Positions 24,878-30,725 of a stretch of DNA of 32,731 nt are shown one piece after another. The DNA is from Candidatus Dormiibacterota bacterium. Lineage in GTDB: Bacteria; Chloroflexota; Dormibacteria; Aeolococcales; Aeolococcaceae. Below the pieces are notes generated by a model. It was not told the origin of the DNA and did no database searches. It saw only the letters and a program-made list of their open reading frames with translations. The stretch is from the NCBI GenBank assembly GCA_003153505.1, contig PLZA01000030.1, forward strand, positions 17,673-50,403, in the 5' to 3' direction. Position numbers and translations under genes: made by a program. The stretch's first letter is position 1. The number at the start of each line of letters is the position of its first letter.

Positions 24878-25543
24878 TCAACCAAGTATCGGAACGCCGA
24901 GGGCTCCGGACTTCCGGCGACTCTGCTTCGCGGCGTAGAGCGCTTCGTCGGCCTTTTCGGCGACGCGCGCGGGATCGGCTCCTGCGGCCCCTACGGCCGA
25001 ACCGACGCTGATGCTCGGGGTACCCCAGAAGAGTGCGAGGCTGGACACCGCCTGCTTGAGGCGGCCGGCGAGCTCGGTTGCACCCTCCGCGTCAGACCCC
25101 ACCATCAGCACAACAAATTCATCTCCGCCGGTTCGCGCCAGCACATCGGCGCTGCGCAGCTCGGTCTGCATGCGGGTTGCGATTGCCGCGAGCAACTCAT
25201 CGCCCGCGCTATGGCCGTGCGTGTCGTTGACGGGCTTGAGCCCATCGACGTCGATTGCCACGAATGCAAAGGGCACGCGCGGGAGCTGGCTGATTCGCTC
25301 GCTCAGCGCCCGACGGTTTGCCGTGCCCGTGAGGGGATCGGTTCGGGCGAGATTGCCGACCGTCTCAAGCAACTCGGCATTGGCGAGCGCCAGCACTCCC
25401 ATCGCGGCCACCGCCTTGAGATGCTCGAGGGTTGCGGGCCGCACAAGTCCGTTCTGACGCCCCGCGACCGCCAGGATCGCGAACACGTCACCGTCGCGAA
25501 TCATCGGGACCCAGACGCAGTTGGTGACGCCGGCGAGTTTCAT
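24878..25543 (-). CDS. GGDEF diguanylate cyclase with truncated N-terminal GAF domain
   Basis: From ATG 25543 this protein has 221 residues. Residues 1-62 match only the second half of a GAF domain (VWVPMIRDGDVFAILAVAGRQNG, then a helix ending in LANAELLETV). A full GGDEF domain follows: DPLTGTANRRAL, DVDGLKPVNDTHGHSAGDELL and active-site GGDEF (139-143). The inhibitory site R130xxD133 lies five residues upstream, so it should make c-di-GMP and be product-inhibited. The open frame runs on to 25774, but the upstream residues do not look like GAF and would overlap the helicase gene. The sensor domain therefore seems truncated. The true start is uncertain. Confidence 0.8.
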   Translation of the reverse strand: MKLAGVTNCVWVPMIRDGDVFAILAVAGRQNGLVRPATLEHLKAVAAMGVLALANAELLETVGNLARTDPLTGTANRRALSERISQLPRVPFAFVAIDVDGLKPVNDTHGHSAGDELLAAIATRMQTELRSADVLARTGGDEFVVLMVGSDAEGATELAGRLKQAVSSLALFWGTPSISVGSAVGAAGADPARVAEKADEALYAAKQSRRKSGALGVPILG

Positions 25544-25603
25544 CGATGGTGTCACCGAGGGGCCGAACACGCTGTAGTCCAGGCGATTCAGGCTGCAATC
25601 GTC

Positions 25604-25771
25604 GTGCCCGTCACGGGTGGCGACACCGGAGCCACGGGGATCGTCGCGAGCGGAGCCCTCGGCTTGATGGGCTTCCTGTTCCTGATGTCCGCCGGTCGGC
25701 GACGGCGCCGCTACTCGGCGACCGTCGCGGCTCGACCCTCGTCGCAGACCGTTCGGAAATCGCAGCGCTGA
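25604..25771 (+). pseudogene. Orphan LPXTG-like sorting signal (possible surface-protein remnant)
   Basis: In the plus frame from 25604, the translation begins VPVTGGDTGATG. It continues with a hydrophobic stretch (ALGLMGFLFLM, 25655-25687) and a run of five arginines ending at 25711. These are the three parts of a sortase cell-wall signal in the right order and spacing. No start, signal peptide or upstream surface domain exists: everything upstream is antisense to the GGDEF gene. The frame continues antisense into the helicase 3' end to TGA 25771. It is either the tail of a lost surface-protein gene or a coincidence in the 167-base gap between two minus-strand genes. Confidence 0.3.
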
Positions 25772-28590
25772 CACTGCCAGCGCGATGGCTTCGGCGGGAA
25801 CGACCCGGTGCTCGACGCGAGCGCCAGCTCGCGTGCCGTGGCTGAAAGGTGCCCGTGCGCCTTGCGCAGGAAGGCCTTGTCAGCGATCACGCGGGTGATG
25901 GCACCCTGAAGGTAGTGAAACTCGACGGCCACCTCATCGGTATGTTCGCGCTGCGCCAGGCCGACGGCGTAGGCGCGAAGCTGCAGGTCCGCGCGCAGCG
26001 CTCCCTCATCCTTCGGCCGGCCGGTCTTGTAGTCGACCACGGTGGGAATACCGTCTGAGCGAGTGTCGACCCGGTCGAAGCGGCCCGCCGCGTCTGCATG
26101 GTCCAGGTTGATGGTCACCGGCTCCTCGACCTGGTCGATGATCGTGTCGGTCCAACCGGGTGACTCGAGGTACCGGCGTAATTGATCTTCGCCATGGGCG
26201 CGCAGGTCGGCATGCCGTCCTTTGGGGCCGCGTGACTGCTCCCAGGCCGCCTGCCACATGGACGCCACCACGTCGGCGCTGATCACCTCTCCGGCCATGC
26301 GGCGGGTTGCGGCCGAACGCAGCACCTCATGGATCATCGTCCCGTACCAGCTTCGCGCGTCGGGCCGGACCGGGAGATGCCAGCGCCGCAGGTAGTTGTA
26401 GCGGCGAGGGCAGCTTCTGAAGACGCCGAGATCGGACACCGCGATGGAGAGGCGCTGGAGCACGGGAGGTCCCGGGGGACGCGGAGCCCGCACGGCAACC
26501 GTGCTATCGGCCGGCATCTCCTTGGAGAGCACCGACCCGCCGCGCAGTGCCATCGCCATGGTGAGAAACGGGGTGCAGGACTCTTCGCTCGACGGCTGCG
26601 GGTACGAGCGCGCCCACGTGTAGACGAGGCGGTCCCGGGCGCGTGTCGACGCCACATAGAACAGCCGGCGCTCCTCGTCGACCGCGACGTCTCCCGGTGG
26701 CGGGGGCTCGGGCACCAGGCCATCCGGGAGCTGCAGGTCTGACGAGGATTTGGTGCGTCCTTGCCAGCGTCGCTCGGTGCAGCGGGAAAGAAAGACCACG
26801 GGCCACTCGAGTCCTTTCGAGCCATGCGCGGTCAGCAGCACGACACCATCCTCGATGGCCTCGATGCTCGGGAGTTCTCCGCCCTCATGGCTGTCACGGA
26901 GCACACCGAGGTAGCGGAGTGCGGTGCTGACCCGCCGGTCGTCACTCCAATCGGCAAATGTCTCCAGCAGCTCACCGAGCTTGTTGAGGTTTGCGCCCAT
27001 CTGCAGCCGGGCGACGCCGGACTGCTCGTCGATGATGCCGAGGAATCCGCTCGCCTCGAGTGCCAGCTGAAAGAGGTCGCGAACGTCTTCGCGCTGCGAC
27101 GCCGCGTGGAGCTCATGAATCTCGCCCACGCACTGCCGTGCAGCGGACAGGTCCGCGTCATCGAGTCCCTCGACTGCCGTATCGGCGATCAGCGTGACCA
27201 GCGGCACGTCGTGCTGGTGTGCCGCGCGCACAAGCGCGACACGACCATTTGTGGTGACACCCCAACCTGGGAGCGTGAGGCAGCGGAGCACCGCCTGAGA
27301 GTCGTCCGGGTCCTCGATGGCGGCGAGCAGCGCGAGCGCGTCCTTGATCTCACGCTCCTGGAAGAACCCGCGACCACCGGCAACCTGGTAGGGGACACCG
27401 CACTGACGCAGGGCCCGCATCGCGGGCTGCATGTCGACGTGCTGGCGAAAGAGCCAGGCGATGTCTGCCGGCCGGATTCCGGAGGCGACCAGGCGGGCGC
27501 ACTCGCGAGCGACCGCCATCGCCTCGCTGCGCTCCTCGGGTGCGCGCCACACCTCCACGGCGGCGCCCGGTCCACGATCCGCGATCAGCTCTTTCTCGAT
27601 GCGGGTTGCAGGGCTGGCGACGGCGATCACGGCACGCGATGCTGCAACGATCTCATCGGTGCTCCGGTAGTTGTGCGTGAGCACGAGCTGGCGATGCTCC
27701 GGGTACTCGCGCGTGAAGCGGTCGAGGTTGGCGCGGCTCGCGCCGCGGAACTTGTAGATGGACTGGTCGTCGTCGGCGACCACGAACAGGTTGCGATGAC
27801 CCACGACGAGCGTCTCGACGAGCTTGGCCTGGGCGTAGTTGGTGTCCTGGTACTCGTCGACCATCACATGGGTGATGCGATCCGCGATCGCGCTGCGGAC
27901 AGCGGGTTGCTCGCGGATGAGGCGCTCGGCGTAGAGGATGCAGTCGTCGAAATCGAAGACGCCCGCACGCCGGTAGCGCTCGTCGAGACGCGCATAGACG
28001 CGTGCCACGTCCTGGTGGCGTTCGAGCACGATTCGCTCGGCGGGGTCATCACACTCCTCGAGACGCGCCACCGCCCAGGCCGCATAGGCAGCGGGCGTGA
28101 CCAGCTCCTGTTTCGCGGTGCCGATGATGTCGAGGAGTGGGTCCATCAGGTCGTGTGGCCGGAGCGGATTCCAGAGCAGCGCCGGCCGCAGCTCGTCGAG
28201 CACCGCTTCCACGTGCAGCCAGCGCTCGGCCGCGTCGGCGATACGAAGGACGGGGGAGATCCCGAGCAGCCAGCCCCACTCGCGCACGACCCTCAGGCCG
28301 AAGGAGTGGTAGTTGGTGAGCGGTGCGTCGTCGCCGAAGGATCCGTGCGCCCGTTCGACGCGCACTCGCATCTCGTCCGCCGCCTTGCGTGTGTAGGTGA
28401 GCACCAACTGCTTTCCAGCACCGACGCCGACCGAGGAGAGCCGGTGGAATCGCTCGACGATGATTCGCGTCTTGCCGCTGCCCGGACCGGCGATCACGAG
28501 GCAGGGGCCGTCACCATGCCCAACCGCGACCCGCTGCTCGTCGTCGAGTGCGGCAGCCGGCGCCGGCTCCGAGAGCGCGAGTTCGGTCAT
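25711..28590 (-). CDS. UvrD/Rep-family helicase fused to RecB/Cas4-type nuclease
   Basis: The 959-residue protein has a superfamily 1A helicase core and a C-terminal PD-(D/E)XK nuclease. Helicase motifs: Walker A GPGSGKT (35-41), VDEYQDTN, DDDQSIYKFRGA, LTHNYRST, LLTAHGSKGLEWPVVFL and RRLFYVASTRARDRLVY. The nuclease has GTMIHEVL (H754), GRFDRVD, DYKTG (D853, K855) and QLRAY (Q870, Y874), so the site is complete. Cysteines C727, C940, C943 and C949 match the four-cysteine iron-sulfur arrangement of AddB and Cas4 nucleases. It probably processes double-strand breaks or recombination intermediates in an AddAB/AdnAB-like way, but as a single chain, with no partner subunit here. ATG 28590 starts MTELALSEP; the frame upstream is unrelated. 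Confidence 0.92.
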   Translation of the reverse strand: MTELALSEPAPAAALDDEQRVAVGHGDGPCLVIAGPGSGKTRIIVERFHRLSSVGVGAGKQLVLTYTRKAADEMRVRVERAHGSFGDDAPLTNYHSFGLRVVREWGWLLGISPVLRIADAAERWLHVEAVLDELRPALLWNPLRPHDLMDPLLDIIGTAKQELVTPAAYAAWAVARLEECDDPAERIVLERHQDVARVYARLDERYRRAGVFDFDDCILYAERLIREQPAVRSAIADRITHVMVDEYQDTNYAQAKLVETLVVGHRNLFVVADDDQSIYKFRGASRANLDRFTREYPEHRQLVLTHNYRSTDEIVAASRAVIAVASPATRIEKELIADRGPGAAVEVWRAPEERSEAMAVARECARLVASGIRPADIAWLFRQHVDMQPAMRALRQCGVPYQVAGGRGFFQEREIKDALALLAAIEDPDDSQAVLRCLTLPGWGVTTNGRVALVRAAHQHDVPLVTLIADTAVEGLDDADLSAARQCVGEIHELHAASQREDVRDLFQLALEASGFLGIIDEQSGVARLQMGANLNKLGELLETFADWSDDRRVSTALRYLGVLRDSHEGGELPSIEAIEDGVVLLTAHGSKGLEWPVVFLSRCTERRWQGRTKSSSDLQLPDGLVPEPPPPGDVAVDEERRLFYVASTRARDRLVYTWARSYPQPSSEESCTPFLTMAMALRGGSVLSKEMPADSTVAVRAPRPPGPPVLQRLSIAVSDLGVFRSCPRRYNYLRRWHLPVRPDARSWYGTMIHEVLRSAATRRMAGEVISADVVASMWQAAWEQSRGPKGRHADLRAHGEDQLRRYLESPGWTDTIIDQVEEPVTINLDHADAAGRFDRVDTRSDGIPTVVDYKTGRPKDEGALRADLQLRAYAVGLAQREHTDEVAVEFHYLQGAITRVIADKAFLRKAHGHLSATARELALASSTGSFPPKPSRWQCQRCDFRTVCDEGRAATVAE

Positions 28591-28598
28591 CAGTGTCG

Positions 28599-28604
28599 AT
28601 TCTG
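28599..28604 (-). promoter_or_regulatory. Candidate -10 box (CAGAAT) of the helicase-nuclease gene
   Basis: On the minus strand CAGAAT lies 8 bases before the helicase start codon, in the 62-base gap shared with the divergent sirtuin gene. No clear -35 box. Confidence 0.35.
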
Positions 28605-28640
28605 GGCTGAGGCGGCGACAGCAGGCTGTCGCGGTCGGGA

Positions 28641-28646
28641 GAGAAT
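28641..28646 (+). promoter_or_regulatory. Candidate -10 box (GAGAAT) of the sirtuin gene
   Basis: GAGAAT-TCCGGC-ATG places a -10-like box 6 bases before the sirtuin start, again the leaderless spacing. No clear -35 box. Confidence 0.35.
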
Positions 28647-28652
28647 TCCGGC

Positions 28653-29444
28653 ATGGAGCCGCCGAGCAGCGCAGACGCCCCGACCTCCAGGCTTGCCGCA
28701 GCGCTGCCATGGCTGCGCCACGCCCGGCGCATCCTTGTCTTCACCGGAGCCGGCATCTCGACCGAGTCGGGGATCCCCGACTTCCGCGGTCCCAACGGCG
28801 TCTGGAAGACCACCGACCCGAGGCGCTACACGATCGAGAGCTACATCAGCGATCGATCGGTGCGTGTCGAACGGTGGCGTGCTCGCCTGGAGTCTCGTTT
28901 CTCGGACGCGCTGCCGAACGCAGCCCACCTGGCGGTCACCCGACTCCAGCGAGCGGGGCTCGTCACGATGGTCGTCACCCAGAACATCGATGGTCTGCAT
29001 CAGAGGGCCGGCGCTGTGAACGTCGTCGAGTTGCACGGCACCTCGTCCGAGGCGATGTGCCTCGATTGCGGGAGGCGGATGCCCATCGAGGTGGCGCTTG
29101 ACCGGGTGCGCGAAGGCGACGACGACCCGCACTGCGAGCGCTGCGGTGGCCTGCTCAAGACCGCCACGATCAGCTTCGGCCAGCCGCTGGTGGCCGCCGA
29201 CATGGATCGATCGATCGACGAGGCGCGCCGGTGCGACGTCTGCCTCACGATCGGTTCGACACTCTCCGTGTGGCCGGCAGCGACGGTCCCGGTGGAGGCC
29301 GTACGGCACGGCGGCAGGCTCGTGATCGTCAATGACGGGGCCACCGATCTTGACGGTATGGCCAGCCTGCTCCTCGCCGGACGGGCCGGCACCGTGATGA
29401 CGGAGCTGGCGGCCGCGCTCCTCGGTGGTGGGGACTCAAGGTAG
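28653..29444 (+). CDS. Sir2-family NAD-dependent deacylase
   Basis: This 263-residue sirtuin removes acyl groups from lysine using NAD. Visible are the NAD motif TGAGISTESGIPDFRG (31-46), TQNIDGLH (109-116), the catalytic histidine H128 in ELHG, and a zinc ribbon with C136, C139, C161 and C164. IGSTLSVWPA and IVNDG follow. The desuccinylase Y-x-x-R signature of class III sirtuins is not evident after the PDFRG motif, so deacetylase activity is more likely. The 3' end contains the -10 box of rpsU (TAGAAT), and it is divergent from the helicase-nuclease gene. Confidence 0.93.
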   Translation: MEPPSSADAPTSRLAAALPWLRHARRILVFTGAGISTESGIPDFRGPNGVWKTTDPRRYTIESYISDRSVRVERWRARLESRFSDALPNAAHLAVTRLQRAGLVTMVVTQNIDGLHQRAGAVNVVELHGTSSEAMCLDCGRRMPIEVALDRVREGDDDPHCERCGGLLKTATISFGQPLVAADMDRSIDEARRCDVCLTIGSTLSVWPAATVPVEAVRHGGRLVIVNDGATDLDGMASLLLAGRAGTVMTELAAALLGGGDSR

Positions 29445-29447
29445 AAT
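29442..29447 (+). promoter_or_regulatory. rpsU promoter -10 box (TAGAAT)
   Basis: TAGAAT is one of the best -10 matches in the window and overlaps the sirtuin stop codon. It predicts a leader of nearly 50 bases before GTG 29502, unlike the near-zero leaders of other genes here. The -35 region inside the sirtuin gene is not recognisable. Confidence 0.5.
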
Positions 29448-29451
29448 TCAC

Positions 29452-29495
29452 GGTCCGCGCTCCGGATGCGCGGGTCCAGCCGAAAGGAGGTGATT
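29452..29495 (+). promoter_or_regulatory. rpsU leader hairpin plus full-length Shine-Dalgarno
   Basis: CCGCGC (29455-29460) and GCGCGG (29468-29473) form a perfect 6-bp stem with a 7-base loop. Two G-U pairs and a G-C extend it to 9 pairs (29452-29476). Six bases later AAAGGAGGTGATT (29483-29495) is a complete complement of the 16S rRNA 3' tail. The GGAGG core is 11 bases from GTG 29502. This layout suggests translational control, possibly by bS21 itself. Confidence 0.65.
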
Positions 29496-29501
29496 CCGAC
29501 C

Positions 29502-29684
29502 GTGTCGGAAGTGAAGGTCCGCGAAGGCGAGACCTTTGAGAGCGCGCTACGACGGTTCAACAAGAAGATCAAGCAGAACGGCATCCTCTCCGAGGTTCGC
29601 AGACGCGAGCACTACGAGAAGCCGTCCGTGCGCCGCAAGCGAAAGATGCTTGCAGCGCGGAAGCGTCGCGTCAAGAGCACCTGA
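29502..29684 (+). CDS. rpsU: 30S ribosomal protein bS21
   Basis: The 60-residue basic protein matches bS21: [24 protein letters not shown] at the N-terminus and [15 protein letters not shown] then a Lys/Arg-rich helix at the C-terminus. bS21 sits next to the anti-Shine-Dalgarno on the 30S platform and influences initiation. GTG 29502 is the start because of the exceptional Shine-Dalgarno upstream and because the earlier in-frame ATG 29466 would translate through it. It leads an apparent operon with ybeY, pth and mfd. Confidence 0.95.
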   Translation: MSEVKVREGETFESALRRFNKKIKQNGILSEVRRREHYEKPSVRRKRKMLAARKRRVKST

Positions 29685-29697
29685 CGCAGTTGCGCCC

Positions 29698-30147
29698 GTG
29701 CGGGTGAACGTCATCCGCGATCCAGGCCTCAGCCCGCGGCTGCGCCGTGCAGCCGCGGAGGCTCGCCTCGGCGCGTTGCTCCGCGAGTGCGGCGACCGGC
29801 TCGATGTCCCGGTACGCGCCAGCCTGTCGGTGCGCCTGACCGATGACGCGGAGCTCCAGGATCTCAACGCGCGCTTTCTCGGGATCGACGCGCCGACAGA
29901 CGTTCTGGCGTTTCCGGCCGGCGAGCGCGCCCGCGTCGGGGACGTTGCGATCTCGGTGGAACGTGCTGTCGATCAAGCGCCGGATGGCGTTGCGGAGATC
30001 CGGCTGCTCGCGGTACACGGGTTGCTCCACTGCCTGGGGCACGACCACGCGCTCCCCGAGCCGGCAGCCGCGATGACTGCGGCGACCCGCATGTTGCTGC
30101 ACGGCGCCGACGTCCCCGACCTCCAGACCAGCGCGCTCGGCGAGTAG
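29698..30147 (+). CDS. ybeY: Endoribonuclease YbeY
   Basis: This 149-residue metalloprotein matures and surveys rRNA. It has the signature HGLLHCLGHDH, with zinc ligands H107, H111 and H117 in H-x3-H-x5-H spacing. The upstream DAPTDVLAFP motif is equally typical. GTG 29698 starts 13 bases after rpsU; GTG 29704 is an alternative two codons later. Neither has a strong Shine-Dalgarno, so coupling to rpsU translation is likely. pth follows after two bases. Confidence 0.93.
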   Translation: MRVNVIRDPGLSPRLRRAAAEARLGALLRECGDRLDVPVRASLSVRLTDDAELQDLNARFLGIDAPTDVLAFPAGERARVGDVAISVERAVDQAPDGVAEIRLLAVHGLLHCLGHDHALPEPAAAMTAATRMLLHGADVPDLQTSALGE

Positions 30148-30149
30148 TC

Positions 30150-30725
30150 ATGGCTCAGGTGATCATCGGCCTCGGCAACCCGGGAGGCGAATACGCGCGC
30201 ACCCGGCACAATGTGGGGTGGATGTGCCTTGATGAGCTCGAGCGCCGCGGCAAATTCGGCCGCGAGCGGCGCGAGGGTGCGGCGCGCGTTCGCGAAGGGA
30301 CCATCGACGGCTACGACGTCCTCACCGCTCGCCCGCAGACGTTCATGAACCTCAGTGGCAAGGCGGCAGCACAACTGACGAGCAAGCACGGCGCGGCGCC
30401 GGGCGATGTCATCGTGATCCACGATGAGGCCGATTTCCCACTCGGACGGGTGAAGATCAAGCTGGGTGGCAGTGCCGCCGGTCATCGCGGCGTTCAGTCG
30501 CTCATCGATTCGTGGCGCACGGACGCGTTCCCGCGCATCCGCATCGGCATCGGCCGCGACGGCGACAGCAATGACCTGATCGAGCACGTGCTCGACCCGT
30601 TCCTCCCCGACGAGCGCTCCGAGGCCGAGGCAGCGATCACCCGCGCCGCCGGGATGGCCGTCGCCATCATGCGTGACGGGGTCGCGGCCGCAATGAACGT
30701 CTGGAACCGTGCCGGCGCGGACTGA
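30150..30725 (+). CDS. pth: Peptidyl-tRNA hydrolase
   Basis: This 191-residue enzyme frees tRNA from peptidyl-tRNA dropped by ribosomes. It has IIGLGNPGGEYARTRHNVGW with N10 and catalytic H20, FMNLSG with N67, and HDEADFPLGR with D92. In the next motif, usually GHNG, the asparagine (N114 in E. coli) is arginine (GHRG, R113), a substitution I believe also occurs in other lineages. The gene starts two bases after ybeY, and its 3' end probably overlaps the start of mfd. Confidence 0.95.
   Translation: MAQVIIGLGNPGGEYARTRHNVGWMCLDELERRGKFGRERREGAARVREGTIDGYDVLTARPQTFMNLSGKAAAQLTSKHGAAPGDVIVIHDEADFPLGRVKIKLGGSAAGHRGVQSLIDSWRTDAFPRIRIGIGRDGDSNDLIEHVLDPFLPDERSEAEAAITRAAGMAVAIMRDGVAAAMNVWNRAGAD

Noticed and set aside
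26761..29019. Long plus-strand open frame (752 codons) opposite the helicase-nuclease gene
   Set aside because: It is antisense to a protein with all helicase and nuclease motifs; its translation has no recognisable domain and is a by-product of high GC.
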